A DNA stretch of 64,000 nt from positions 2,103,600 through 2,167,599 of the forward strand of contig JXTC01000004.1 in NCBI GenBank assembly GCA_002914845.1, given 5' to 3'. Shown in pieces: positions 23,901 through 35,884 of this stretch; within the stretch, counting starts at the first letter, position 1; every line of letters begins with the position of its first letter. The notes beneath the pieces are model-generated. The model was not told the origin of the DNA, made no database searches, and worked only from the letters and a program-made list of their open reading frames with translations. The translations under genes and the position numbers were made by a program. This DNA is from Trema orientale. Taxonomy: Eukaryota > Streptophyta > Magnoliopsida > Rosales > Cannabaceae.

Positions 23901-24189
23901 TTATAGTTTCGCTTCCCAAAACCAAAATAAGAAAATTATCTGAAACATTAGTACCAAAACCAAATCAAAACCTTAAAGGGGCGAAAACTTACCGCGAAGA
24001 ACTTCTTGTATCTCAAACTCAGAGTGAACTTCCTGGAAACAAGTAAAAAATTTTGCAAGTTTCAAATTCAAAAACCACACTAATCCCAAAATTAAAACTA
24101 AATTAATTTAAAACCATTTGATTTGGGTCCAAACAAAACCCAGAAGAGAAATATACCAATTCTTTGAGATGACAAACTTCACAGTTCAT
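20964..24189 (-). CDS. ATG101: Autophagy-related protein 101
   Basis: A subunit of the ATG1-ATG13-ATG11-ATG101 kinase complex that starts autophagosome formation in the cytosol. ATG101 is a HORMA-fold protein that stabilises ATG13. Seven exons were traced from splice borders and family similarity: 24189-24157, 24032-23993, 23102-23017, 22672-22577, 22187-22022, 21929-21764 and 21039-20964. They total 663 nt in one frame, 220 residues. Diagnostic stretches are MNCEVCHLKEL at the start, ILHTILFHRALGLVRPKD, EKKIDEKIEQFISWVEKHPN, ICLSFYEVKNKQASWF, RLYWEQWYINLNV, VLFQIIKFVNEKKDHVPPIP, and the C-terminus FGMDMFKRMLQTGHPTMLS. All introns are GT-AG. No lesion is seen, so the gene looks functional. 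It is expected to be single copy and is unrelated to its methylesterase neighbours. Confidence 0.93.
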
Positions 24190-24603
24190 GGCTTGGTGCA
24201 GAGATGGTGAATCTACAGGATCTGAGTTCAACTCAAATTCGAGTGAAAACTTCAGAAATTTGCCAAAAGAAGAATCCGGGTCACTATTTAAGATCAATAC
24301 CGAGATGGGTTTAAGTGTCTAGCCTGGACTGTAAGATAATCACATTGGTTTTGGCTTCGTTAATCCATATCCACCTACGGATTTGCAGAAGACCCTTTTC
24401 TTCTCTCCTTTTTTTTTTTAATTTTTTATTTTTTATTTGTCGTTTAACTATTCTTTTGTCAATTACGCTACGTTTGTTATTAATTAGAAATCGAATTTAC
24501 ATATTTGCCCTTATCAAATTGGGCCGAGTCCTTTTGGGTTCGTTTCACAGGTAGCTGTAGTACAGCCCAGGGGAAATGGACCTGGGGCTTTTTAGCCCAT
24601 TGC

Positions 24604-26922
24604 AGAAATTTACGGCTATTACCCTTTTTTAAAACTTATTTTCATAACTACCTATTCTAATTTTTCTTTCACAAATACCCATTTTAATGGTCCACATTTC
24701 GTATGAAATATACGAGTGGTCCACATTTATAATGTAAATTTTATCTATGAAGTACACATTTCATATGTGAAATATGAATGGTATATATTTACTTTTTTTT
24801 TTTGATGGGATGAATGATATATGTTTACAACGTAAATATTTACCATGATTTATATTTTTCATTATAAATTGAACCTATGGTATAAATTTTAAAATATGTG
24901 CCTATTTTTAGTGTAATTTTTATTCATGAAATATAGACTACAGTATATATTCATGCATTAAATATATAACATGGCCTACATTTCATGTGTAAAATAGTGA
25001 TGGTCCATATTTCTCCAAAAAAATGAGTATTTATGGAATAAAAATAAAAAATAAATATTTATAAAAATATAATTTTGAAAACAGGTACTTATAAACTTTT
25101 CCCATCAAATTTTGCAAACTGTCCATTTTCCAAAAACTGTTGAAAAATGGCCGACGTTTGAAAATTAAAAAATGACCGTTTTCATATTTAATATATCAAA
25201 ATATATTGATTTATTTTTTTGAAAGTTAATTTACTTTTTTTAATGCAAAATTGATACTTTTTAATAAATTGATTTACTTTATAAAAAGTAGATCAACTGA
25301 AAAAAAAAGTCATTTATTAAAATAAAATTATAGAATCGTCATTTATTAAATAGATGTAAAAAATGGCCATTTTTTAAAATTGATCTGTAAAAAAAGGATC
25401 ATTTCTTATAAATACTCAATGGACCTGACTAGGAGTAATCTGGGGCAAAATGATTTTCCTAGGACTATTTCCCAGAATGCGATTTTTGAAACTGTCATAT
25501 TATCAGTGACGGGTAGTCACTATTTTAGTGACCGCACATTTATGAATTTCTTAGGTTCATTAATATTATGACTACCGGCCACTACTATTGTGGTAGTACT
25601 AAAAAAACTCAATCTACAAAGTACTCGTAGAGAAATCCAAACCAGTACTAGTTGGGTCCATTTCGGCTACAACTTGATTGGAGTTCGAAAATCCAGGCCC
25701 AGCCCAAGATCACCTAACCAGCCCAGTTCATCCAAATTGCAACATTTGGGCCCGACATAGAAAGAAGGTTTTCTTGGACGAGGTTTTATGAGGAAATTTA
25801 ATTTTTTATGATAATTTTTCAAAAAAATTGAAAAATCCCGGAATTTTAAATTATCTGAAAAATCTCGGATTTAATTCTAAAAATATTTAAAAAAATACCA
25901 CTTTTTATTAATTGATGAGATACTTAAGGTAGCTAATCGAGTTACCTGAGATAATTTGAATAGTTACTTCAAGTAACTGAATTGGTTACTTGAAGTAACC
26001 TAACTGGTTACCTCGAGTACCATTGAAAAATACTAATTTTCTAATTTTGAAGAAAAAATAGTATTTTTCTAAATATTTTTTAAAAGTGTTATTTTTCTAA
26101 TACTACTTTTAAAAAGTGATATTTTTCTAAATCAAATCGGGATTTTTCAAAAAAACCAATCCATCCGGAATTTTTCAAATTTTGGTACTTTGGGCCTAGA
26201 TTTTTGTAGTAAGCCCAAGTTTTATTGGTGGAACATTCTTTTTTTTTTTTTCCTTTTGAACAATTGGAGGTGGCGGATATGAACTCATGATACCTCAGTA
26301 TATGTAGTTACCGATAAGTAATAGGCTAATAGTAGGGATACAAAAATCTTGCAAAAAAAATTTATATCAAATTTATATCAGTTGATATGGTATGTATTTC
26401 AACCACTTCTTATTTTGAAATGAGATCACATTGTATAAAATTATGTAGAGACAAGTTCATAAATACCCACTTTATAACCATTTTCCCATAAATACCAATT
26501 TTCTTATTTTATTTCAGCAATACGTATTTTTATATCCGTTTTTGGAGAAATGTAGACCACCAATATTTACACAAGAAATGTATACTACAGTATATCTTTT
26601 ATTATATTAAATGTATACCATAGTATACATTCCATGAATAAAAATTACACTAAAAATCAGCACACATTCAAAATTTATATTATAGGTCAAATTTATAATG
26701 AAAAATGTAAACCATAGTAAATATTTACATTATAAATGTATGACGTTCATATTTTACACATAAAATGTATATCTCATAGGTAAAAATTTACATTATAAAT
26801 ATAAACCACTCATATTTTGCACATAAAATATATACTATAAAAATGGGTACTTTTAAAAGAAAAATTAAAAATAGATATTTATAAAAATAAATTATAAAAA
26901 TGGGTAATGAGTGTAAATTTCT
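24604..26922. repeat. Pair of long inverted repeats bracketing 1.3 kb (possible non-autonomous TIR transposon)
   Basis: The left arm (about 24604-25125) and right arm (about 26455-26922) are reverse complements over roughly 470-520 bp. The outer ends read AGAAATTTAC on the left and GTAAATTTCT on the right. Shared inner blocks include TTAGTGTAATTTTTATTCATG and TTCATTATAAATTGAACCTA with their complements. The 9 bases outside each end (gcccattgc and caattttgt) do not match, so no target duplication is visible. The middle contains the separate inverted repeat at 25800-26190 and no protein-coding region. Confidence 0.6.
25800..26190. repeat. Inverted-repeat element nested between the long arms
   Basis: The ends carry TTTTTCAAAAAAATTGAAAAATCC on the left and GGGATTTTTCAAAAAAACCA on the right. 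The centre holds a tight series of related palindromic units (GAGTTACCTGAG, AGTTACTTCAAGTAACTG, GGTTACTTGAAGTAACC, GGTTACCTCGAGTACC). It looks like a MITE with a subrepeat core. There is no coding capacity. Confidence 0.5.
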
Positions 26923-29900
26923 CAATTTTGTGGCTAAAAATAATATCACACCACGGATGTAAGTTTTTAGTACAAAATTTTGGTGTCCTAATCTTTACTT
27001 AGTCACAAAAAAGGCTAAGCATATGACCACTTTATTGATGGAATTTGAAAACATAAAAATAAAAGAAAAGGCATTCTCATTTTAGACCTCTGGGACTTTC
27101 AAAATGTCCTAGCTTTGGCACTCAAATTATATTTTTATTTAAGTTTTGGCTTCTTAGTTTATAAGAATTCAAATTCTCTGCCTAATTTTGGTATCTCAGT
27201 TCATATCCAAACAATAGAAGGATGACTCATCTAAAAAAAAAAGAGAAGAAATAAAAATGATGAATTTAAAAAGCTAACTAAGTAGTTTTATATTTTAAAT
27301 AATGTGTCTTTAGCTTATTTGATTAGACATGAACTAGGATACCGGCGTAATTTAAATTGGTTTTTGAATATATATTTAGAGGGATATTATTAGTTTTTGA
27401 TCATATTTTAAAGTTCATAGTGAATTATAGGACAAATTACTACATATTTACAAAAAAATGTCATTTCTATTTTTTTTTTCTTTTGAAAATTTGAAACTAC
27501 CCTGTTTCCACACAACAAAGTAAAAATTTGACATAGGTCGGTTGCAAACAAACTTGACCATAGTTGAATTATTACGACAAAAAATAGTTCAATAAAACCA
27601 TATCTGATTATGACGAATTACCTCCTTTGCCATGCATGATGATGATTCATAAAAATGATTCATAAAAGAGATTGGTAAAGAAGCTTAGAGTGCCATAATT
27701 TAGGAAGAAGAATATTTGAACTATTTGATTAGGTATTTAAGCAAATTTAGATAGGTGACATGGCATTAAGAGCCATTGTTTATAAAGTTCATGAGATAGA
27801 GCTTTTTATCACCCTAAGACCACTAGTTGATACATATAGTGTAAAAATCCCTTTTAAATATCTAATTCTACTATTTTGACTTAAGTTTTTTAATTTGTCT
27901 TAATTGTGGCCCTGATTTATGACATGACTCTTTAAAATAAGGTGAAATATTTGCTCAAATGCCAAGTCCGGAATATTTTGAAAATGAGGGTCAAATTGAG
28001 TTTGACCCGTAAATTCAATTGTAATTAATATGAAAACAGAAATTTTCATTTTTGGTTTTTGTGGAAATGAACGTTTGCAAACTGTTCAATGAAAGAATTT
28101 ATCAGTAAACGACAGAACGAGACGAGTGTAAAATGATTTAAAGTGGTAGTCTTTCTCGTTATCATATTGGACAATACGTAGGATGTCGAAATGTAACATC
28201 ACTATCAAATTTTCAAGTTGAAAATGGAAATTATTTTTTTTTATAAATATATTGAAAGGATAAAAGAAAGAAAAAAAAAGACACAGAAAAATATAAGATA
28301 AAAGGGAATTGAATTAGCCACACCTACATATATGCCACTTACAATTGTGTGTCTATGTACAAGTGTATTGAAAGTGAAACAACTTCAAATCCCATTAACG
28401 AAAACAGTAGTTTCCCCCAAGTGACAAGAAAACATAAAATGACAAAATAGTCAGTTTTCAAAAACTCTATAATGGCCATGAATCATCATTTTTGGGACAA
28501 GTAATTTGTTTATATATGCTGGGGAATGTGAGTCATACTCATGCTCTTTGCATATCAACTATACTTAACTACTCCCACCCTTAATACACTAATTTGACTT
28601 CCACCCACACTCTCCCTAATAGGACAATTTAACACACCATAACAACAATAATCATGTCTTATTGATCCAAGTTCCCTTGTCAAGTAGCTAGGGCCCCCTT
28701 AAGATTTTTGAGATTCTTGATTATTAAACAAGATTAATTAGTATACTGCTCTTTTAACCACATAGAATGTGTATCTAGCCAGGTATTTTCTAGTTTTTTT
28801 TTTTTAAATATTTGTCCCTTACAATTTTTATTTTCATCTTTCAGTTTCTTTAGACAGTCCGAAAGGATATAATATTTTGTATAGTTTTGAACTCAGTCGT
28901 AGCACCAAATTTGTTTTAATAACATAGTAACTAGCTAGTACTTTACAAACTAAGCTATGTCAATAATTAAGTAGCTAGGGTTTTATTTACGCAAAATACC
29001 TAACAAAAATTTCTTGTTGGCAAATAATTAGTACAAGAGTGCTGTGGATTGAATGAACTAATCTTTTACTAATGAGAGAAATAAAATAGATCACAAGCAA
29101 GTACACACAATATTTATAGTAGTTTACTTTCAATATTGTGAGATCTCAGTTCACTTTTAGACGTTGCAAGTTTTCATTATATTGAAGATCAAAAAGAATA
29201 CAAGGGTGATCACCCTATGCATCGGGCGGATATTGGGTTAAGACAATCTATGCAGTCAGTATAAAGCCGACAGAGGTACCAGTTTTTTTCTCTTTGATTA
29301 TAAACCGGAAAATTATTACCACAACAGTATATTTCAATTACTTCTTCAGGTTCAACGTGTTTTTTTTTTTTCCAGGGGAAAATCCAAAATAATTAGGATC
29401 CTTCACAAAGCATGTGTGGTTAAGTGATTACACGAAATAGTAATCTAATATAAAAGGTTATTTGTCAATTTCAAAACCTGCTAGGGGGAAACCATTTTAC
29501 CCTTTGGAATATAGTTAAAAAAGATTAAACTATGTATTTGCAACTTGTACCATATTTTCACCTACACAGATTTCTCATTTGATTGATATAAAGGACTTAT
29601 AGCAAATATGATAAAATTTTGGTCCATTTACTGTCCGTTTTTCGAATGTTGTAGCCAAATGACCAGTATATGAGTTGATATACCATAATACCAAACGTGA
29701 AATATGATGTACTATAAAAATTAATATACTCAGTACATAAATTAATACTAGTATATAAATAGATTTACCAAGTATAGAAATAGAAGTTTTTTCTTTTAAA
29801 AAAAAAAAGATACCCAACATAAATTCTATTAATGATTTTCCCTTTACAATGTAAACTGTTCGTATTCTCTCTTCTTTTTCCCATTAATTGTAGGTCAATT

Positions 29901-32427
29901 TATTATATTCTGTCTGGAACTAAAATCCTGCAGTACTACATACAGATAATCCATCTCCAAAAGCATATTCTAATTAAATCTGAATCCGTTTGATTTATAC
30001 TCAATTGTAGTCGTCAATCAATACTATTCAAGAAACGAAACTTGGATAATATTTATCTAATATTGGCCAAACCCTTCTCCCAAGTTCAGCAACATATCAA
30101 CTTTAAAAGATGATGTTGGCTCAAATTGTGGACTTAAGAAGTCTAATCGCTTTAATTAATCCAACAAGTTGTTGGAGCGTCTCTTCTCATAAGTTGAAAA
30201 GTTAACTTAGCACAAAACAAAGTAAATCACGCAATCAAACTGTTTTAATTTTGTGTTTTTCTGTTTGAAAGGAAATTAATTACTCTTTGATGGGAACCTT
30301 TTTTCTCTTTTACAAAAAGAGTCTTTCATGGGATTCAGTCAAACTGTTTCAATTCCTTGTTTAATTACTGTGTGAAATGAAATCAATCTTTCATGGGATT
30401 CAGCCCTATCGTCCCATCAAAAATAAATGTGGGCTCCATATTATGTGTATATGTCTGTCAATTTTCGTAGAGAATAATTCAATTTCAAGGCTTACCACCA
30501 CTAAGGTTTGTTAGGAATATTAAATATATATAAGCAGTCATTTTCAAGTATCATAGGTATGTAATGTATCTCTATATATATATATATATAATATCCTTAT
30601 AAGTTCATGATCAATGATAATCATGCCCCTTGTAATTAATTTATATTTTCCAAGTAATAATAGAAACACGAAATGTCCCACATAAAAGAGAAGACCCATC
30701 CAAAACGTCCCCTTATATTTTCCTACTTAATTATAGTGCCATTCCATTTCTCTATTGCATAAAGGGCAACCTCTCACATTGATATTATTTCGGTCCACGA
30801 ACCCTTTTGCGAACTATTTAAAGACTTCAGAAAACTAATAGTCTTTTTCTTAGCTTAAATTACAGAGGGTTTCTTAGTTTCTTCTGACAGATTTCTAAGT
30901 TACTTCTTCCAGGTATATGTGCCATTTTATCAAAAAAAATAAAATAAATAATTTTTAAAAAATAATAATAAAATAAATAAATAATAGACTTGCATAGAAA
31001 TGAAGGAAAGAAAGATAAGAAAAGATAAAGTATTAGAGTCTGTTACGACCATTTTTTATATTCTTACCGAATATAATTAATTGTCCAATTAATTATATAA
31101 GATGATTATGCGAAAAATTATAATATGAATGTTGTAACACCGAAAAGTAAAAACTTAACACATAATATTTTTATTTGGTTCAACTATCTCCTGATAGTCT
31201 ACATCCAAGGGGCCACGCACAGAGAAATAAACTTATTAGTAAAGAATAATGTGAGTACAAACACCAATCAAATTTAAAAGACTCCATCTCTTAAATGTTG
31301 CAACATGCCAGTACTCTTTCACTAATCCGTTTAGCGAGCTCCCCTCGACTTGATGTGATTCCTTCCATCTGAACTCCCTTCAGATTTCATGAAACCTGCC
31401 TATTTGTTGCACTTCTCCCGAAGCACTCCTATTTCTCCCGAAACACTCCCACGACTAAGAATCCCTTCTAGTCTAACAATACAAAGTATAAACAGATTTA
31501 ATAAAGTATTACTCTAATGGCAATCACAAATATACATATAGCACACCTATAGGACTCTAACTTAGACTCCTATTTATAGTGCTTGAGGTCTTCTAATCTT
31601 TGGCAATTTGCAAGACACGTTATAAGTATCATAAATGCTGATTGGAAGCCAATTAGATCAGTCAAACATAAGATTTTCGTAATCAAAGTTGATCTGTGAT
31701 TGTTAATGATTCTGCATAGTAATGTTACAACATCGGTCTTGTCTAAAATAGCCAGATTTGTAACATTCCAGAAGAAATATTGATTTGTTACCTGAAATAG
31801 CAATTTCAGTTTTCACATAAATCAATCAAATAAAGAGTATCTACACACAATAAGAATCAGCTAAGTATAAATAAGGAAACAACAACTCAATAGATAAGCA
31901 TTTACACTTTCATACTATAAGGCAGTTTCCATAAAAATACAAGCTGTCAAAGCAATTTAATAAAATTAACACAATAATTATAATCTGATTGATTAGAATC
32001 AGAATGGATTATTTCTAGAAATATTAATCAATTAATATTAGCAATTACACAATAATCAATCTTCATTAAAGTACGCCTAAATAAGAAAGAAATATGTGAT
32101 TAAAATTATACTGTAAGGCAAACATCAATTGCTGATATTTCTGATCAAAACACAACTACTTGAACAAAAATTCAATCATATGACAGCTGTAAAATTCGGA
32201 CAAACACATTCAAAAATATCAGATCAAATATTCTAATGATGTTGCAATATATCAACCCAGAATCATTGTCGGTCAATACAGACAGTGATGTTGCAACATC
32301 TCAAATGATAACAGATTTTGCCCTTTCAGGGTCCATGTGCAGCAAAACTACTTCAAAAATCAGAAAAGAATTAATTTTCAGTTTATATTAATATACACAT
32401 AAATAAATATATGTACATATACATATA
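26923..32427. other. Gene-poor stretch with LTR-like debris
   Basis: No gene could be supported. Two segments look like pieces of retrotransposon LTR: 29041-29300 (related to 35299-35690, both starting near TATGGATTGAA or TGTGGATTGAA) and about 31130-32340. The latter has LTR-like features on the minus strand and several copies of the palindrome GATGTTGCAACATC. A third repeat (29620-29790) is related to 61958-62120. Confidence 0.4.
29620..29790 (-). repeat. Dispersed repeat, copy related to 61958-62120
   Basis: It shares with the copy at 61958-62120 the order GTCCGTTTTTC, TTGTAGC-AAATGAC, GATGTACTATAAAAATTAATATAC or GATGAACTAGTATAAAAATTAATATAC, and GTATATAAAT. Both are in the same orientation. 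It is AT-rich and non-coding. The family is unknown. Confidence 0.5.
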
Positions 32428-32628
32428 AGTTATCAATCTATTAGTTTTTTTTTTTTTAAACTTATGTGTAGGTATTTTTTTTTAGCCGTTGGATCACAAC
32501 GTGCATCATTAATGTTATTTCTCTCTCTTACTTTTTAATATAAAAAAATATGCAAAAAAAATTTTCTTTGGTCAAATTGATATCTATGCATAGATAAAAA
32601 AAAATATATACCTACTGGATTGGTGCCC
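32428..32628. repeat. MITE copy 4 of the (TA)n-associated family
   Basis: It has the family layout: AATCTATTAG at the left end, TTAGCCGTTGGATCAC, GTGCATCATTAATGTTATTTC, CTCTCTTACTTTTTA, and CCTACTGGATTGGTGCCC at the right end. It lacks the second half of the internal hairpin (a short internal deletion). A TA-rich run follows directly. Confidence 0.65.
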
Positions 32629-32667
32629 ATACATATATAATATATGTATAAATATATATATATATAT

Positions 32668-32907
32668 GGGCACCAATCCAGTAGGTATTTTTTTTTTTTT
32701 ACCTATGCATAGGTATCAATTTGGCCAATAAAAATTTTTTTTGCACATTTTTTTATATTAAAAAGTAAGAGAGAGAAATAACATTAATGATGCACGTCTT
32801 TTATACACATCATTATAGCCGTTGGATCCCATTAGATAATGATCTAACGGCTAAAAAAAAAATACATACACATAAGTAAAAAAAAAATACCTACTGGATT
32901 GGCAACC
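32668..32907. repeat. MITE copy 5, complete, opposite orientation to copy 4
   Basis: The ends are GGGCACCAATCCAGTAGGTA and TACCTACTGGATTGGCAACC. The internal TATAGCCGTTGGATCC / GATCTAACGGCT hairpin is present. It is about 240 bp. Left and right flanks are (TA)n, giving the arrangement TA-repeat, MITE, TA-repeat. Confidence 0.75.
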
Positions 32908-32920
32908 TATATATATATAT

Positions 32921-33149
32921 GGTTCTCAATCTAATAGTTTTTTTTTTAACTTATCTATATATATATATATATATTTTAGTCGTTGAATTATTATCTAACA
33001 ACTACCATAATTTGAGTAGTTGAGAAACAAATAATAAAAATAAATACTCATTATTTAATGTCATTTTACTATGAAAAGACGTGTATGAATTTTAATTGGA
33101 GCAAAACAATACCTATGATAGCTTAAAAATAAAAAAAACCTAAGTGCCC
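32921..33149. repeat. MITE copy 6, diverged
   Basis: It starts GGTTCTCAATCTAATAG and ends CTAAGTGCCC, with TTTTAGTCGTTGAATTATTATC inside and an extra (TA)n expansion near 32958-32973. It is bounded by TA repeats shared with copies 5 and 7. Confidence 0.6.
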
Positions 33150-33168
33150 ATATATATATATATATATT

Positions 33169-33397
33169 GCCAATCCAGTAGGTTTTTTTTTTTTATACCT
33201 ATGTGTAGGTATTTTTTTTTTTAGCCATTGGATCATCATCTAATGGTGATCTAACGGCTATAAAAAGATGTGCATCATTAATGTTATTTCTCTTTCTTAC
33301 TTTTTATTCTAAAAAAAAAGTTCATGATAAATTTTCATTGGTCAAATTGATACCTATGCATAGGTTTAAAAAAAAAATACCTACTAGATTGGTGCCC
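33169..33397. repeat. MITE copy 7, complete
   Basis: The ends are GCCAATCCAGTAGG and CCTACTAGATTGGTGCCC. The internal TTAGCCATTGGATCATCATC and GATCTAACGGCT halves form the family hairpin. It is about 229 bp and preceded by (TA)n. Confidence 0.7.
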
Positions 33398-33717
33398 ATA
33401 TATATATTATAAACTTTTTCAACTCTAGGATTAATACTCCATTCTTTGTACTTGTTCTGAATATTTGTGTATGGTCCTAAGATACAGGCATGTTTTATCT
33501 TTTGTTTCTACTTATAAGCTCTATTTTCTGATCAATAAGGACGATCGAGCTAAGGCTCATCATTGAATGCGCTTTAAATCCTCACCAGACACGTGTAGTT
33601 TATAGGCATGCATAACATCTTCATATGATCATTGATCCAAATTTTTGCTGATCTTGACATCCTTGCTGTACAACTTTTATAAATATTCCATCTCTTGTGA
33701 CATATTCTCCACGTACT

Positions 33718-33720
<3 letters not shown>

Positions 33721-33792
<72 letters not shown>
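33721..33792. repeat. (AT)n microsatellite, about 72 bp
   Basis: An almost pure dinucleotide run, the longest in the window. It is the same kind of site in which the MITE family resides, but it is empty here. Confidence 0.9.
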
Positions 33793-33795
<3 letters not shown>

Positions 33796-35298
33796 GCATA
33801 TTATACAGATAATTTCCCAGCAACATCCTTTTTTTCTTGAATAATTGGCTCACATATTCTACTTTTATTGTAATATATGTACTAAACTTTTGCTACGTAC
33901 CAAGAAAAGAGATTAATGCGCGCGCGTACATATATACACATGTATATAATGGTTTGGGTACTAGTACTACCAAACCCTTCTTAAATAAAGACTGAAAACT
34001 AAGATACTGATAGTGGGGTAATGAGCGTTATCCTTGAACTAAAGTAGCCATTTATATATAATAGATCACATGCAATAGCTAGCGCGCTTAGTTACTTTTA
34101 AAAATTGGTAACAAAAGTTTGTTATAAATTCAAACACAACATTGATTCCCACATCATGGTTCTATTTATATATGAACATATATATATATATATATACACA
34201 TAGATGGACATTACTTCAAGGAAAATTACTATTATAAAATGGTACGCTATCAAATTGAAATTGATCAAGCCAAATCTAACAAAAGGTACACAAAGAGACA
34301 TTAGTTTAATGGCATCAAATATCTTGCATAGATAGAAATGCAAGCTCTCCTCTACTGTACAGAACCAAATCTTTGTCTTGGTAACACAAAATTTGAAGTC
34401 ACGAACGAACGAACATAGCCTAGGGCTTTGTGGGGTCCTTGGGATGTCAGTGAGAAATTCTCTCTGCCTACCTCTCAATTATCACTTACACACCTTTGAA
34501 AGTTCCTCTGCAGCCCAATAAGCACCAGGTCACATGCAAGCTTTGTCCAAGGGGGCATGATCTATTATAGTCATGCAGGAAGGATCTTGTCCATCCTTTT
34601 TATTTTTATTTTATTTATTATTTATTTTTTGGTGGAAAGATCTTGTCCATTCCTTTGCTTTGTCAGGTTTTGAACCATCCAATATTGGGTTCCCCATTGT
34701 GTGAAATTTTGGGGTGAGGACTGAGAGGGCCCCAGATGGAGAGGGAATGTTTAGAATTTAGAACCATCCATTTTTCTTCTTTAATTGTATTCTAGATATG
34801 TTCTCTAGCTAAGCTATTATATTTTATGGGATTGATTTGTTAATCCTTACACATGACAGTATACCAAACCAAACTGTACAAAATGTTCTTTGGTTATGGT
34901 TAAGATATTGGAAAGAGCTGATGGTATATATATACATATATAGATTATGAGGATCCCAATATAAGCATATATACGCATACATACAAACCCTAAAGACTGA
35001 TCAAAGCTTGGCCTCTAGATCCTACATGCTCAACAATAAGCAGCTAGCAGCGGTCATGAAAAATCGAATGATCAAAAAGGGACAAAATTTTCTTTTGTTT
35101 GAAAGATTGATTTGGACTATATGTATCATCAATCAAACTATAGGGTCGACTAGAGTATAGGAAGGGAACAATATTGCTGAGGTTTGTAGCGCTGTACTGT
35201 ATCCCACTTGCAGTGCGTAGGGTCCATATACTCAATATATATATCCAGCTTGAAATCAATTAATTTATTTCTCCAGTTTAAACTTGATTATATGTTTG

Positions 35299-35690
35299 TT
35301 ATGGATTGAACGCTCTAATTATTTTTTTTATTAATGGGAGCAATATTAAGCATAAAATAAAGAAAATACAAACATAAATTTTATAGAATATTTCATCCTC
35401 AATTTGAGAGCTATTTTTTCAGCCGCTTCAGAATCTCATACGAGCAACAAGAATAATACAAGAAAATCTGGAACTTTTTGCTTCTCAGTGTGTGTGTTTC
35501 TTTCTATAATCTCACTTACGAAAAATAGGTCCCTTAAAATCCTTAAAATACTAACCAAAAAAAATCAGCAGGGCCAACCAAATAAATATGAGAAATACCT
35601 ACTAATTTTTGTTGGGGGTTCGGCCCCTACAACCCTGCAAAGGGAAGGGCTTACCGCCCTCTGCACCCTTTAGACCTTACTTCGTGATAT
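35299..35690. repeat. LTR-like repeat related to 29041-29300
   Basis: It begins TGTTATGGATTGAACGC, a TG-type LTR-like start, and resembles the segment at 29041 over its first part (GGATTGAA, CTAATNATTTTTTTTA, TAATGGGAG or TAATGAGAG, AATAAA). The right boundary is not certain. No coding region is present. Confidence 0.35.
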
Positions 35691-35709
35691 ATGTGTGTTA
35701 TAGATATAT

Positions 35710-35884
35710 AAATTCTGGTAGCTACTTTTTTTAGTAGTTGGATTATCATCTAATAGTAATCTAATGATTATAATGATTTATATAAAAAAAACATGTATCA
35801 TTAATATTATTTTTTAAAATATTTTTTTATTATATTTTTATTATAAAAAATATATATGATAAATTTTAATTGATTATGTCCATA
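35710..35884. repeat. MITE copy 8, degraded
   Basis: It retains AGTAGTTGGATTATCATCTAATAG, AATCTAATGATTAT, ATGTATCATTAATATTATTT and GATAAATTTTAATTG in family order. The ends are lost. A (TA)n run follows. Confidence 0.45.

Noticed and set aside
33721..33792. CRISPR-like or tandem regulatory array
   Set aside because: It is a plain AT dinucleotide microsatellite without spacers.
34120..34600. microRNA precursor
   Set aside because: No known plant miRNA sequence was recognised and no convincing miRNA/miRNA* stem was seen. Small-RNA data would be needed.
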